In this document: in pieces, positions 1-12,520 of the stretch | How positions within the stretch are numbered: position 1 is the first letter of the stretch | How the letters are laid out: every line of letters begins with the position of its first letter | Assembly (NCBI RefSeq): GCF_000315915.1 | Contig: NC_020192.1 | Span: 186,001-250,000, forward strand | From: Henningerozyma blattae CBS 6284 | Lineage: Eukaryota > Ascomycota > Saccharomycetes > Saccharomycetales > Saccharomycetaceae | Direction of reading: 5' to 3' | Length of the DNA: 64,000 nucleotides | Made by a program: the position numbers and the translations under genes | Notes under the pieces: generated by a model | Databases searched by the model: none | What the model was told of the DNA's origin: nothing | What the model saw: the letters and a program-made list of their open reading frames with translations, nothing else

Positions 1-708
1 CTCAATATTGGCATTATTATTACTATTATTATTATTAATATCTATTTCATTCATTTGACTTTGCATTTGATTCTGCATTAGAAATTGTTTTGTTCTATCA
101 ATTGTATCAAATAATTCTGGTGGCAAAATACTTCTCACTTCAGTAGCAGTAAAACCAATAGCATTTAAGAAGTTTAAATAAGTTTCCAAGTTGTCAATTA
201 AAGTTGAATCTAGTAGACAGAGATTTTTAATACCATCAATAATCTGTTGGTCTTTCTTTATCAAGCTTAATCCACCATTGTTATTAGAAAGTAAGTTTTC
301 TATGAATTTTTTCCTGTCAAGTGGCTCCAAATAAGGCAGTTCTTGTATTATAAATTGAACTGGATCATTATTATTTGCCGAGTTTACAATATCTTGGCTA
401 TTTTTCAATCTCTTAATATCGATCAATTCATTTAAATAATCAATATACATTTTCTTCAAACCTGTATATAACTGAACATCAGCAACTGTAACGCCTTCCA
501 TTCTCTTTTCTACATGTTCATTATCCTTTGTGAAAAGCATAAATGCATTTTCTAAAGAATTAATGTAATTTTCAATCTCTAGATTTTGTTCTGGTGTTAA
601 ATCTTTCATTTGCTGCCAGTCTTTAATATCCTGACGGATCTGCTGTATCTTTGTGGATTGCAAGGCATGTGATATATTTATCTGCTTGGGAATCGGCGCT
701 GATGACAT
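1..708 (-). CDS. REF2: REF2, RNA end-formation protein (3' part missing)
   Basis: N-terminal 236 codons of an ORF that runs off the left edge of the window. In S. cerevisiae, Ref2 is a nuclear subunit of the cleavage and polyadenylation factor (APT module). It helps form mRNA and snoRNA 3' ends and docks the phosphatase Glc7. The start (ATG at 708-706) gives MSSAPIPKQINISHALQS, which closely matches the remembered Ref2 N-terminus (NISHALQ, then STIQQIR-like, later a QLYxGLKxMYxDYLN segment here at about residues 79-93). An Asn-rich stretch begins near residue 226, at the window edge. The strand relative to NUP42 agrees with YDR195W/YDR192C. The Glc7-docking C-terminal part cannot be seen. Confidence 0.88.
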   Translation of the reverse strand, partial: MSSAPIPKQINISHALQSTKIQQIRQDIKDWQQMKDLTPEQNLEIENYINSLENAFMLFTKDNEHVEKRMEGVTVADVQLYTGLKKMYIDYLNELIDIKRLKNSQDIVNSANNNDPVQFIIQELPYLEPLDRKKFIENLLSNNNGGLSLIKKDQQIIDGIKNLCLLDSTLIDNLETYLNFLNAIGFTATEVRSILPPELFDTIDRTKQFLMQNQMQSQMNEIDINNNNSNNNANIE

Positions 709-1437
709 TATCGAGACTTTGTTTTTGGTTAATGTCTTTGGACTAATAAGAACAATAATTTATTTTGTTTGAGTATTTTTGATTGTTCACCAGTAATTTA
801 TTTGGAAGGTGGTAAATCTGGCTTATATTTAATTTATACTTTTATATATACAGAAAAATTACTCAAAAAAATAACAAAGATATTAAGTATATTTATGTAT
901 TGATTTTTGGTAATGTTTTTTTTTTTAATTCTTTATTATTTTATTGCAAAAAATATAAAATTTAACTGTCAGTAGAGAAGGTTAGAGACAAATAGTGTCT
1001 TTCGGAATAGTTCACTAGGAAATAATCAGTCGGTCAAGCGTATAAGTCACAGGATTATCCAATCTGTCTTTACGTATTTTCTAACAACTGTCACTTCTAG
1101 TGCGTGTTAAATTTAAGGTTTTGCTCACTCTTGTAAAGATTAATTACCATTTAATCGTTATTTAATAAATCCCTAATGGTGAGTTTTTGCATTTTCCAAT
1201 TTTCTTTTCAACGGCGCCAATTTGTAAAATCGAAAAAAGAGAACGAAAATGCAAATTAACCATATTAGGAATATCAGGTCATGTGGTACGAAATGCTATT
1301 TTGGGACATATGACACAAATGTTGAAATAGTGGAATAGAGAGAAATATAATTCATACTTGATTCAATTACTATATATAAAAATTAAAATTCACAAATACA
1401 GGTATTTATAATACTATATCATCTGTGGGATCCAATT
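709..1437. other. Divergent intergenic region, REF2 / membrane-protein gene
   Basis: Shared upstream region of two divergent genes. It is AT-rich and contains an imperfect inverted repeat (about 1172-1268) centred near a GGCGCC palindrome. No ATG ORF of useful length and no RNA gene was seen. Confidence 0.6.
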
Positions 1438-2217
1438 ATGTACCCAGACTTGGAGTTGGAACTATCACACTCTGACCGTGATGCTGATGTAAGACGCTCT
1501 CCAGAGGAGAATAATCATTTCTATGAAATTCTGTACGAAGTAAGCAAAGTAGTGTGTCCCTGGAGACTTACGAGGATATGTTATTTTGGTTATGAAACCA
1601 CAATTGAGGAGACCAATTTTATCTTCGAGATAATACAAGAAAGTTGGTTCCATATTTTGGTGCTATTCAATTTACTGACACTATATGTAGTACTTTATAT
1701 TTTATTTCTAGCATTAATGTTTCATTATGATGGATATGAAATTTCCGGTTTATTTCCATTACCTATGATAGTCTTCTTCTTAATGCTTCTCTCTACGATC
1801 ATTTGTTCATTTATAAGCTTTTATAGAGTATTCCATCCTGATGACAAAGAACTGGAAGAAGAAGAGAGAGAGGAAGACGAAACCTACCAACAAGATGTGA
1901 ATTATTCGAATGGTTTTGATAGTTTGATATTAGATGGCTCAAAATATTTGAAAGGGATATATATCCAACTAGCATTCTTATGCCTGTATTTTTGGAGTCT
2001 TATAAACTCAGTTTTTACAGGATGGAGCTTGATACAATTTTACAAGTTTGTTTTCAATGAAAAACTTGAAATTTTTCAAACTATCTTTCTTTATGTGTTA
2101 CTTCTATTTACTGGGTTTTCATTTATAGCCTTACATTTCACTTATATTCATAATTGTTCCATTGCTGAAATAAAAAAGCTTTACAATTCACTAATCAATT
2201 GTATAAATCATAACTAA
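1438..2217 (+). CDS. Unrecognised four-helix membrane protein
   Basis: 259 residues that I do not recognise. The first 65 residues are hydrophilic and charged. Four hydrophobic stretches follow at about 70-95, 104-131, 171-200 and 210-236. Between helices 2 and 3 is a strongly acidic loop (DDKELEEEEREEDE, about residues 138-151). There is no clear signal peptide. The ORF starts at ATG and ends in TAA, and both flanks look like ordinary intergenic DNA, so it is probably a real gene. It lies between REF2 and VPS34, where I know no S. cerevisiae counterpart. It may be a gene lost from S. cerevisiae or a fast-evolving orthologue. Confidence 0.7.
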   Translation: MYPDLELELSHSDRDADVRRSPEENNHFYEILYEVSKVVCPWRLTRICYFGYETTIEETNFIFEIIQESWFHILVLFNLLTLYVVLYILFLALMFHYDGYEISGLFPLPMIVFFLMLLSTIICSFISFYRVFHPDDKELEEEEREEDETYQQDVNYSNGFDSLILDGSKYLKGIYIQLAFLCLYFWSLINSVFTGWSLIQFYKFVFNEKLEIFQTIFLYVLLLFTGFSFIALHFTYIHNCSIAEIKKLYNSLINCINHN

Positions 2218-2636
2218 TGCTGAAGGCACTATTCCAATGCCATTAGTTGAAGATTAATAATATAATTCACTCTTTGATTTCTTTTTTTTATATATGTGAT
2301 GTACGGGTGCATTCGTTTCCATTTTTATTCCTATAATTTTGACGTTAAAAGAATTCCGATGTTCAAATTATTTATTATATACATATCTATATACATTTAA
2401 ATAATAATAATTAATAATTGTTAATAGTACAACTATATTTTGTAAATATCCCTACTTATTTTAATAAATTATTCTAATCGCGAAATAGATTTTTGACTTT
2501 ATGTTTGAAGATAACGATAATATTTATCGAAATCAAATCATTAAGAATAAATCTCCTTTGACCTGCGCGGCTGTGCTATAGATAAGTTTTTGGGAAAGCA
2601 AGCAAACATCTACCCCTAAAATATTTAAATAAAAAA
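2218..2636. other. Intergenic region upstream of VPS34
   Basis: Very AT-rich. The only GC-richer patch is about 2556-2600 (ACCTGCGCGG), probably part of the VPS34 promoter. Nothing else was recognised. Confidence 0.5.
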
Positions 2637-5318
2637 ATGGTATCAAATAGTGTTACATTTTGTGTGTCTCAGGATTTAGATGTTCCGTTTCGTTTAAAGA
2701 TTGTTTCATTAGAAGGCCAAAAACCTTTATTAAAAGCCTCTCAAAGAATTCTTAATCCTGATTTAACATTAAAATCCTCCAACGTTTATCCCAATAGTGA
2801 CTTATTAGTCTCAGTTCAAATTTTTAACAAATTAAGTAATAGGAATTTAACATTACCAGTATATTCCCCGTTTAAATCATTTAGAAATAATACTAGAAAA
2901 TGGAACCAATGGATTAAATTACCATTAAAAATTAAACAGTTGGATAATAATAGCATGCTAAGAATTGTATTATGGGAATTTGATGGCAATAAGAAAGTTA
3001 TCTTCAGTCAATTGGAAACCGAAATTTTTAATTCTGTCGACTATTCTTTGAAAAGAGGGTTCGAATCTATCAAATTTCAATATAATGATAACCCAATTAA
3101 TTTATTAGAAAAATCAGTTGTCCACCAATTAGACGACGTTCAATTAGAGTTATTAAACAAATACTATCAGAATGAATTATTGAAGATTGACTGGCTTGAT
3201 AAAATCTCTTTGAAAAAAATTGAAAAACAAAGAGAAAAAAGGAATTGGCCAATTAATACATTCGTATTAAATATCGAATTTCCAATTTTTGAAATACCAG
3301 TGGTATATACTGATAGTTTAAATTTAAATGTACAGGATAAAATTCCTACTTTACAGAATTATGAGTTATTAAATGATGGGATGGAAAAGACAAAAGCTCA
3401 AAATAAACTTGATACTGAACTAAAAAATACAACGTTTACGAATAAAAACATTTCTAACATTTCAAATGATTCTGAAAATCCTGACAGGAAGACAAGGCTA
3501 AATTCTACCCAAAAGTTTTACGATCCTGACCAATTTAACGTAGATCCAATTGAAGAAAAATATAGAAGACTAGAAAGAGCTTCTAAAAGAAGTAATCTAG
3601 ACAAAGAAGTTAAACCTGATACTAAGAAGAGGAATTATTTAAATAGGATTATCAACTATCCACCTGGAACAAGATTGACTGCACATGAAAAAGGTTCTAT
3701 CTGGAAATACCGTTATTACTTAATAAACAATAAGAAAGCTTTAACCAAATTGTTACAAAGTACCAATTTAACTGAAGAACCTGAAAGAATTGAAGTATTA
3801 GAACTAATGGATATATGGGCAGAAATTGATATAGGAGATGCAATTGAATTGCTAGGTTCCGTATATAGAAATATAACCGTCAGGGCTTATGCAGTTAACA
3901 GATTAAAAAAGGCATCTGATAAAGAACTAGAACTATACTTACTTCAATTAGTACAAGCAGTTTGCTTTGAAGGCGCTTCTACATTTTCGGACAGATCAAA
4001 TAGCGAGTTTATGATGGTCAACTCTAATATTGGAGCTATGGCTGATGATGATGATGATGATGAATTGATACAGGAGAATATAAGTCGAACAGTAACAGAA
4101 CATAACAGAGCTATAATTATATCACCTTTGGCAGAATTTCTCATACGACGTGCTATTAAGAACTTTCGGCTAGGAAACTTCTTTTATTGGTACCTTCGAT
4201 CAGAAGCTGTCGATAATCCGTTTTTAAATAAAATTATAGATTCTTATTGTAGCAGACTACCTAGGGATCGTTTGCAAGTTCTGAAGAGACAAGTAACGTT
4301 TGATAATGTTCTTAGAGATATTTGTGAAGAAGTTAAAAGACTGAAAGATACTACAATAAAGAAGCGGGAGCTATTGAGGCACCTATTAACCAGTAGATTA
4401 AAAAATGATACGATGTCACACGAAATTATCCTTCCATTGAACCCTGATATTCATATTATCGATGTAGATATTGAGAATTGTTCGGTATTCAAAAGTTCTT
4501 TATCACCATTAAAGATATCATTTAAAACAACTAATGATACTTCTTATACGTTAATGTACAAAGTTGGGGATGATTTAAGACAAGATCAACTAATTGTTCA
4601 AATTATTACACTAATGAACGAACTATTGAAAAATGAAAATGTAGATTTAAAGTTATTACCATATAGTATATTAGCAACAGGTCCAAAGGAGGGAGCAATC
4701 CAATTCATACCAAATGATACAATGACAGTGATATTAAGCAAATATCACGGCATTTTACCCTACTTCCGTGAATTTCATCCAGATTTAAACGAAGAACTAG
4801 GTGTTGAAGATTGGATTATGGATAACTTTGTTAAATCTTGTGCAGGTTATTGTGTTATCACTTATATATTGGGTGTTGGTGATAGACATCTAGATAATCT
4901 ATTAATAACAAGAGATGGTCATTTTTTCCATGCAGATTTTGGATATATTTTAGGACAAGATCCTAAGCCATTTCCACCATTAATGAAATTACCTCCTCAA
5001 ATTATTGACGCATTTGGTGGTGCTGAATCTAGTAATTATAATAAATTTCGTAGTTATTGCTTTGTTGCATATTCTATATTAAGACGAAACGCAGGCTTGA
5101 TATTAAATTTGTTTGAATTAATGAAAACCTCTAACATACCTGATATCCGTATTGACCCTGATGGATCTGTAAGTAAGGTGAAAGAAAGATTTAACTTAGA
5201 CATGTCTGAAGAAGAAGCAACCATACACTTCCAACAGTTAATTAATGACAGTGTTAATGCTTTAATGCCAATTGTTATTGATCATCTACATAACTTAGCC
5301 CAATACTGGCGTGCATAA
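2637..5318 (+). CDS. VPS34: Vps34, class III phosphatidylinositol 3-kinase
   Basis: Makes phosphatidylinositol 3-phosphate on endosomes and autophagic membranes, working with Vps15, Vps30 and Atg14 or Vps38. 893 residues, against 875 in S. cerevisiae. The order is a C2-like domain (about 20-190), a linker, a helical PIK domain (about 330-540) and a C-terminal lipid kinase domain. Visible catalytic signatures are GDDLRQDQL, the catalytic-loop DRHLDN (D749) and the metal-binding HADFG (D767). The extreme C-terminus (DHLHNLAQYWRA) matches the membrane-binding amphipathic tail of the family. An Asp run (ADDDDDDE) near residues 466-473 sits in the helical domain as a low-complexity insertion. It converges with ARV1, as in YLR240W/YLR242C with CSC1 removed. 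Confidence 0.97.
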   Translation: MVSNSVTFCVSQDLDVPFRLKIVSLEGQKPLLKASQRILNPDLTLKSSNVYPNSDLLVSVQIFNKLSNRNLTLPVYSPFKSFRNNTRKWNQWIKLPLKIKQLDNNSMLRIVLWEFDGNKKVIFSQLETEIFNSVDYSLKRGFESIKFQYNDNPINLLEKSVVHQLDDVQLELLNKYYQNELLKIDWLDKISLKKIEKQREKRNWPINTFVLNIEFPIFEIPVVYTDSLNLNVQDKIPTLQNYELLNDGMEKTKAQNKLDTELKNTTFTNKNISNISNDSENPDRKTRLNSTQKFYDPDQFNVDPIEEKYRRLERASKRSNLDKEVKPDTKKRNYLNRIINYPPGTRLTAHEKGSIWKYRYYLINNKKALTKLLQSTNLTEEPERIEVLELMDIWAEIDIGDAIELLGSVYRNITVRAYAVNRLKKASDKELELYLLQLVQAVCFEGASTFSDRSNSEFMMVNSNIGAMADDDDDDELIQENISRTVTEHNRAIIISPLAEFLIRRAIKNFRLGNFFYWYLRSEAVDNPFLNKIIDSYCSRLPRDRLQVLKRQVTFDNVLRDICEEVKRLKDTTIKKRELLRHLLTSRLKNDTMSHEIILPLNPDIHIIDVDIENCSVFKSSLSPLKISFKTTNDTSYTLMYKVGDDLRQDQLIVQIITLMNELLKNENVDLKLLPYSILATGPKEGAIQFIPNDTMTVILSKYHGILPYFREFHPDLNEELGVEDWIMDNFVKSCAGYCVITYILGVGDRHLDNLLITRDGHFFHADFGYILGQDPKPFPPLMKLPPQIIDAFGGAESSNYNKFRSYCFVAYSILRRNAGLILNLFELMKTSNIPDIRIDPDGSVSKVKERFNLDMSEEEATIHFQQLINDSVNALMPIVIDHLHNLAQYWRA

Positions 5319-5548
5319 ATTTTCATCTATAGAAACATTTATATATATAACAAAGAATTTTTATTTGGAATAAATTATCTGTGGTTTTAGTTTGATTAAT
5401 AATTATACAGTCTAACCCAGGAATAATTGGCTGTATAACGTATCTAGAGAACTTACCCAGAGAAACAAGAATTTCCAATACCTATTAACTTTTTTTTGCT
5501 CCTTCACGAGAATAAGATCTTCATATTTCATTAGAGCAGCAAACAAGA

Positions 5549-6370
5549 CTATGTTAAATGATATAACAAAACTATATATAGACAACGATATTCGTTCACT
5601 AAAAATGTAACGGATTGATACCAATTGAAGTTAGTGACAAACAATGCCATGGTATATCTAACAATTACCCATTTAACTATTGTAACTACAGCGCAGATCA
5701 GGCCAATTTTCAAAGGTGAATTATTTGTAACAATACGGATTGCTTCCACAACATATAACCCAGCAGCCCATTGAACGGCAGAGACTGATAGTGAAGAATC
5801 ATAAGGCCAGATTAACATCAAAACCGGAAATAAACGTGCTCCATGTGCTAATAATATGGTGCGTGATATAATTTGAAATGACACCTGGTTTACAAATATG
5901 TTTATCAACCAATATGTTAAGAATTCTAATAGTAACACATCTAAAGTACATTGAAAGGCAAAGAACAAATACTGTTGAACTGGGCCTAAGTTATGCAATA
6001 TATATTGTGCAGCGGTCATTGGCAACTGTATGTAAGTTTGTGATTGCTCCTGCTCTATGGCAGCCCACGCTAAATATATTTCGAAAGCAACTAATAGAGC
6101 CCACAGTCTTGTTAGGTAATCCCAGTGAAAGATATTTCCTAACCAATCTTTCTTTATTCGATTATCATTTATACCAAATGAGTTGTATACCAAATGACGA
6201 TAACACTCTGGTTTTAACAGTAGTAAATCAATAAATATAAGAACACCATCAAATTCTACATACTTGTCAACTGTCTGCTGGCAGAAGGCACAATCGGTTA
6301 GCTTAATATGCCCATGTGAATATTCCACGTAAAGTGAATCAGCTGGCTTCGCACATTGAATACAGAGCAT
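5549..6370 (-). CDS. ARV1: Arv1, sterol and GPI-intermediate transport protein
   Basis: ER and Golgi membrane protein needed for sterol distribution and GPI-anchor precursor handling. 273 residues, shorter than the 321 of S. cerevisiae. The N-terminal Arv1 homology domain shows the zinc-type cysteines C3-x2-C6 and C27-x2-C30, followed by FIDLLLLKPECYRHLVYN, the family signature. Several hydrophobic segments follow from about residue 80 to the C-terminus. The ATG at 6370-6368 is the only sensible start, since it puts the cysteine pair at the extreme N-terminus as in the family. The ORF tail is tail-to-tail with VPS34, 230 bp away. Confidence 0.95.
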   Translation of the reverse strand: MLCIQCAKPADSLYVEYSHGHIKLTDCAFCQQTVDKYVEFDGVLIFIDLLLLKPECYRHLVYNSFGINDNRIKKDWLGNIFHWDYLTRLWALLVAFEIYLAWAAIEQEQSQTYIQLPMTAAQYILHNLGPVQQYLFFAFQCTLDVLLLEFLTYWLINIFVNQVSFQIISRTILLAHGARLFPVLMLIWPYDSSLSVSAVQWAAGLYVVEAIRIVTNNSPLKIGLICAVVTIVKWVIVRYTMALFVTNFNWYQSVTFLVNEYRCLYIVLLYHLT

Positions 6371-6686
6371 CTAAATAGTTGACTAAAATATATCCTTTAA
6401 ATAATAGAAATATTTTAAATTTTATGATGGATACATTAAAAAGATTGTTGCATAATAATCATTACACAAGAATTACTATTATTTTTTGTTATCATTTTAA
6501 TAATTTCAATAAAATATTTCTTCTAAATTTTAATTTTACAATGATTTAAAGAGCGCTTCCGCCATAGTTGCGAATGCCTATTTTTAAAGCTTTGGAAAAA
6601 TAAACTAGATTATTCCAACAAACAAACTTTGAACCAAATAATTATCATACCAAAATATTTAATATACCTTCATATCACTGTATAAA
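6371..6686. other. Divergent intergenic region, ARV1 / NUP42
   Basis: AT-rich shared promoter of ARV1 and NUP42. A short GC-richer patch (GAGCGCTTCCGCC, about 6551-6563) is the only distinctive element. Confidence 0.5.
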
Positions 6687-8297
6687 ATGTTTGGACAGAC
6701 AGGGTTTGGGGTAGGTTCCTCAAGTAGTAAACCATTTGGCACTGCCTTCTCATCTGGCCAAAATAATGCTAACCCATTCACAAGCAATCCTTCTTCTACA
6801 GGTACAAGCGCATTTGGTAAGCCAAATTTTAGTTCAGGAAATTCTATGGTAAATCCATTCACCTCCAATACTTCAAATAATCAAGGTATAAATGCAACTA
6901 ATGCTTTTGGAAAATCCGCATTTTCTGCAGGACCAAATTCATTTGGTATGAGCAATACCTCAAATTCAACTGCATTTGGCAGTACAAATAATTCAAATAC
7001 CTTCAACAATAAAGGAATTAACAGTTCATCAACATTTGCAGCAAATGGAAGTTTTGGCAACCAAGGATTTGGTTCAGGAACTGGCGTGAGCCCCTTCTCC
7101 TCTGTGCAAACTTCGGGAGGATCAAATAACAATACACAATCAGCATTTGGGAAACCAAATTTTGGGAATTCCGGCAATCAATCTGCCTTTGGATCTGCTA
7201 ATGCTACGTCCACCTTTGGATCCTCTAATACTGCCTCTGCTTTTGGGTCCTCTAATGCAACAGCCACATTTGGAGCCTCACAACAAACAAATAGCAATAA
7301 TACTCAATCTACATTTGGCAGCACGAACAGCTCAAATGGATTTGGAAAAATAAATTCTACGTTTGGAAGTTCTAATGGTAATAATAATTCGATGTTCGGA
7401 AATTCTAATAACAATAACAATAATAATAGCATTTCTGCATTTGGGAAACCACAGTTTGGATCATCCGGTAACCAATCAGCTTTTAGCTCTCCTTTTAATA
7501 ATATACAAAATAATAATAACTCTAATTCTAATAGCTTTACAAATAATTCCTTAACAAATAATACCACAGGTAGTGCATTTGGAAGTAATCTCTCTACGGG
7601 GAAGAATAATTTTGGTGATAATCCTTCTCCTTTTGGAACTTCCAACAATGCCACTACATCAGCATTTGGTACTTCTTCTAACCAATCGGCAGCTTCACCA
7701 TTTGACACTTTAAATAAACAAACTACTTCAGCTTTTGGAAGCTCATCAGTTACAAACAACAATTTTAATAATCTATCCACTAACTCCCAAACTACATCAA
7801 GTGATTCTCCTTTCAGTAATACGCTTGCTAATACAACAAAATCTGCCTTTGGTGCTAGTACAAGCCCATTTAGTAATACACAATCAAATAATCAAATTTC
7901 TGCGTTTGGCTCTAATCAAATCAATAATTCGGGATCATCTTTCGGTTCACAGAATGTCGCATCAGCTTCTCAATCTAACAATGTATCATCATCATTTGGA
8001 GGTGTTCAACCTAGTCCATTCACTGCCGCAGAACCAACAATGACAAATTTTGGTGCTGCGACATTTGGTTCCAAACAAGTTGAACAACAATCAACTGTTG
8101 GGAATGCATTGGGCTTCGGAAATATGTCATTAGCTAATGTAGGCGCATCCACATTTTATCAAGGTGTTCCACCCAAAATAGATGAACAAACTGATTCCAA
8201 CGATATTCCACGAGAGATAATAGATATTTTTAAGAGCGAAAAATTCAACTTGGGTTTTGTTCCTGACATTCCTCCTTCAACTGCTCTGTTAGCCTAA
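6687..8297 (+). CDS. NUP42: Nup42, FG-repeat nucleoporin
   Basis: Cytoplasmic-face nucleoporin that works with Gle1 and Dbp5 in mRNA export. 536 residues, against 430 in S. cerevisiae. Nearly the whole protein is Asn/Ser/Gly/Phe-rich, with dozens of FG motifs, mostly SAFG, TFG and SPF contexts. The decisive part is the C-terminal Gle1-binding tail from about residue 510 (IIDIFKSEKFNLGFVPDIPP), which closely parallels the end of S. cerevisiae Nup42 (IFRANKFELGLVPDIPPPP). The extra length comes from Asn and FG repeat expansion. The neighbour RVB1 and the relative strand agree with YDR192C/YDR190C. Confidence 0.93.
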   Translation: MFGQTGFGVGSSSSKPFGTAFSSGQNNANPFTSNPSSTGTSAFGKPNFSSGNSMVNPFTSNTSNNQGINATNAFGKSAFSAGPNSFGMSNTSNSTAFGSTNNSNTFNNKGINSSSTFAANGSFGNQGFGSGTGVSPFSSVQTSGGSNNNTQSAFGKPNFGNSGNQSAFGSANATSTFGSSNTASAFGSSNATATFGASQQTNSNNTQSTFGSTNSSNGFGKINSTFGSSNGNNNSMFGNSNNNNNNNSISAFGKPQFGSSGNQSAFSSPFNNIQNNNNSNSNSFTNNSLTNNTTGSAFGSNLSTGKNNFGDNPSPFGTSNNATTSAFGTSSNQSAASPFDTLNKQTTSAFGSSSVTNNNFNNLSTNSQTTSSDSPFSNTLANTTKSAFGASTSPFSNTQSNNQISAFGSNQINNSGSSFGSQNVASASQSNNVSSSFGGVQPSPFTAAEPTMTNFGAATFGSKQVEQQSTVGNALGFGNMSLANVGASTFYQGVPPKIDEQTDSNDIPREIIDIFKSEKFNLGFVPDIPPSTALLA

Positions 8298-10023
<1,726 letters not shown>

Positions 10024-10325
10024 TTGAAATAATGGCCTATATATATATTTTTTAATTCAAATATTGTAATATATATAATAGTATAATAGTATAGTTTATT
10101 CCTTTCTCTGCATCATAACAAATTATTGCATGGCACCATTTAGCATAAGGCTATTTAAAGTCTCTTGGAATTTCTTTAAACGACAGTATAGTCTGAAAGA
10201 TTTTATTTAAATTACAATTATGCCTATTTTATACAACAATTATTTTTATTTTTTTGAATTAATGTTTATCCATAGAACGTATGTATGCATGACCTATAGA
10301 AATATTATTATTGTGGTATGTTAGT
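10024..10325. other. Convergent intergenic region RVB1 / CCT6
   Basis: Shared 3' region of two convergent genes. AT-rich, with TATATA runs suited to yeast polyadenylation. No other structure was recognised. Confidence 0.5.
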
Positions 10326-11960
10326 CTATTGTGGCGGACCTTCTTTTAAAGTGGATCTACCGGCCCTTAGTAATTCATCGCATAATAATAAATTACTAGC
10401 GATACCATTAGCACCACTAATTGCATTTCTAATCACTCTATAAGAATCCCAGATACCTTCAATTGTTGGATCACAAGAATCACCCATCTTTAAATCTACA
10501 CCAACGAATCTACGCTCTTCTGAATCTTCAGCATCAAGTAATTCATCTTGACATAAAGCCAGAACATCCAATGCATCATAACCAGAGTTTTTTACCAAGG
10601 TCTTTGGAATAACTAGTAAAGCTTCGGCAAACGCGTCAATACCTGTTTTAGTTTTACCCTTGGCTCCTAATTTAACCATATTTGCTTTCTTTAAATGTTC
10701 AGATGCAGCAATAAAGAAGGCACCTGCACCTGGAATAACATATTGATCTTTTAAAACATTAGCTACTGCTCTTAAACCATCTCTAACAGCATCCTTAGTT
10801 TGAGCTAATGCATGATGGGTAGAGCCTTTAATCAAAATTGTACATGATTTTGGATCTTTTGGTTCCGTGACATAAGTGAATTTTTCTTCACCAATATTTT
10901 CTTGATAAACTAAGCCAGCGAAACCTAAAATGGAGGGAGATAAATCATCTACAGAATTTTGAGCTTCACCACCGGTAACCAGCTGTAATCTTTCCATATT
11001 ACGTCTCTTAGCTCTTCTTAAGGCTAAAATATTATGCTTTGCCAAAATATCTAGTGACATTGGGTCGATACCCTTTTGATTAATAATAACAAACCCTTGA
11101 TTTGAATCTAAGCCACATACTTCATTTTTTAAATCAATGATTTTCTTTAGTTTTTCATCGACAAATTTTCTTTCACTAGCAGCTAATTTATCTCTTTGAT
11201 CAGCTGTACTATAGAAGAAACCAGAATTGACTTCAGTTTTTTCATATTCTAAAGAAACATTTAAAATCAATACATGCGCATTTTCTACTCTTGATGGCAT
11301 ATCAGGGTGTCTGCCACCATGATCTAATACTAAACCTTTTACAAATACTGTATCCTTTGGAGATAGATGTTGCATTTGCATAATTTCTACCATATATAGA
11401 TCTAAATTCTTTGTATCTTTATTTTGAACACTTAAGACTGCATCAGTCACTATCGGAGTTAAAACTTCAGTAATTTCTGGGTTTACTTTAGTTGCTAGAG
11501 AAGATCTAGCTACTTGTAATAAAAACTCACGATCTAATTCTTTTTGAATCTTATATTCGTCTAAAAATTTCAAAGTTTCTCTTCTTGCGATTTCAAACCC
11601 ATCAGTGATTATTCTTGGATGAACACCCTCTTGAATATATCTATAAGCTTGTCTTAGCATTTCCCCTACTAAACATACAACGGTGGTAGTCCCATCACCT
11701 GTAATTTCATCTTGAGCTGCAGCAGCACGAGCAATCATAACTGCAGTTGGAGATTGAATTTGCATTTCAGTTAAAAGAACTTTACCATCTTTAGTCAATT
11801 TTATGTTACCTGCACCGTCAACTAACATTTTCAAAGTACCCTTTGGACCTAAGTTAGTTTCTAACACTGATTGCAAACCTTCTGCGGATGTGATATTAAC
11901 TTTTAAGGCAGCATCTCTTCTTAAAGATTCTGCTTTAGGATTCAACAATTGTAATGACAT
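10326..11960 (-). CDS. CCT6: Cct6, zeta subunit of the TRiC/CCT chaperonin
   Basis: One of eight subunits of the cytosolic group II chaperonin that folds actin, tubulin and other proteins. 544 residues, against 546 in S. cerevisiae. ATPase motifs are clear: [24 protein letters not shown] (about 36-59, quoted in two overlapping family blocks) and GDGTTT (88-93, with catalytic-type D89). The start [19 protein letters not shown] is the typical Cct6 N-terminus. Its apical domain is the usual length and I saw no frameshift. A Reb1-type site lies 225 bp upstream. Confidence 0.97.
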   Translation of the reverse strand: MSLQLLNPKAESLRRDAALKVNITSAEGLQSVLETNLGPKGTLKMLVDGAGNIKLTKDGKVLLTEMQIQSPTAVMIARAAAAQDEITGDGTTTVVCLVGEMLRQAYRYIQEGVHPRIITDGFEIARRETLKFLDEYKIQKELDREFLLQVARSSLATKVNPEITEVLTPIVTDAVLSVQNKDTKNLDLYMVEIMQMQHLSPKDTVFVKGLVLDHGGRHPDMPSRVENAHVLILNVSLEYEKTEVNSGFFYSTADQRDKLAASERKFVDEKLKKIIDLKNEVCGLDSNQGFVIINQKGIDPMSLDILAKHNILALRRAKRRNMERLQLVTGGEAQNSVDDLSPSILGFAGLVYQENIGEEKFTYVTEPKDPKSCTILIKGSTHHALAQTKDAVRDGLRAVANVLKDQYVIPGAGAFFIAASEHLKKANMVKLGAKGKTKTGIDAFAEALLVIPKTLVKNSGYDALDVLALCQDELLDAEDSEERRFVGVDLKMGDSCDPTIEGIWDSYRVIRNAISGANGIASNLLLCDELLRAGRSTLKEGPPQ

Positions 11961-12520
11961 TATTAAATCTAATTGGCTTGATTAAAATTGCAAAAGTAAA
12001 TTTATGGCTATGAATCTTTAGACCCAAAGTTGTGATTATCAATTGTGTTTGATCTCTGTACAATAGAAATAATAAACGTCAACTAATTATGCTTTCATAT
12101 ATAAGCTTTTTTCTATTATTCATTAATATGCATATAATATTTTTTTTTCAATACTTCTAAATATTTTTTCGCCACATTTAGACGTTACCCGGAATGCTAA
12201 AACCTTTGCACCGCGCAGAAAATGCAGGACAAGATAATTTGTAAATAAAATAAATGATTTAAAATATATAAAATTCGTATTAATGAGGCCTTGTAATAAG
12301 CCAAGTATATGCTACATATTTCGAAGACTTATAATGTAAATTAATGTAAGTTATGAAATGAAGAATGTTTGTATTTGATATCAAATCAAAAAGTGAGAAT
12401 AAGACCATAAAAAATAGTTAAAAAAAATGAGAAGAAATCACAATAGGAAGGAAATGGAGCACAAAAAAAACAATGAGATATATACATGTTTATATTCTAT
12501 CTTTAATTAATGTATCTTTA
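11961..12520. other. Intergenic region between CCT6 start and MAP1 stop
   Basis: Holds the CCT6 promoter and the MAP1 3' region. It contains a Reb1-type site at 12185-12191 and a GC-richer patch at about 12195-12225. The half nearer MAP1 is A-rich and featureless. Confidence 0.55.
12185..12191 (+). promoter_or_regulatory. Reb1-type site (TTACCCG)
   Basis: Exact TTACCCG, the core of the S. cerevisiae Reb1 general regulatory factor site, in a GTTACCCGG context. It lies 225 bp upstream of the CCT6 start, a normal place for a nucleosome-clearing factor. Binding in this species is inferred. Confidence 0.5.

Noticed and set aside
7304..7780. Reverse-strand 158-codon frame inside NUP42
   Set aside because: It is the mirror of the repetitive FG coding sequence, Leu/Pro-rich, and the forward frame is clearly the gene.
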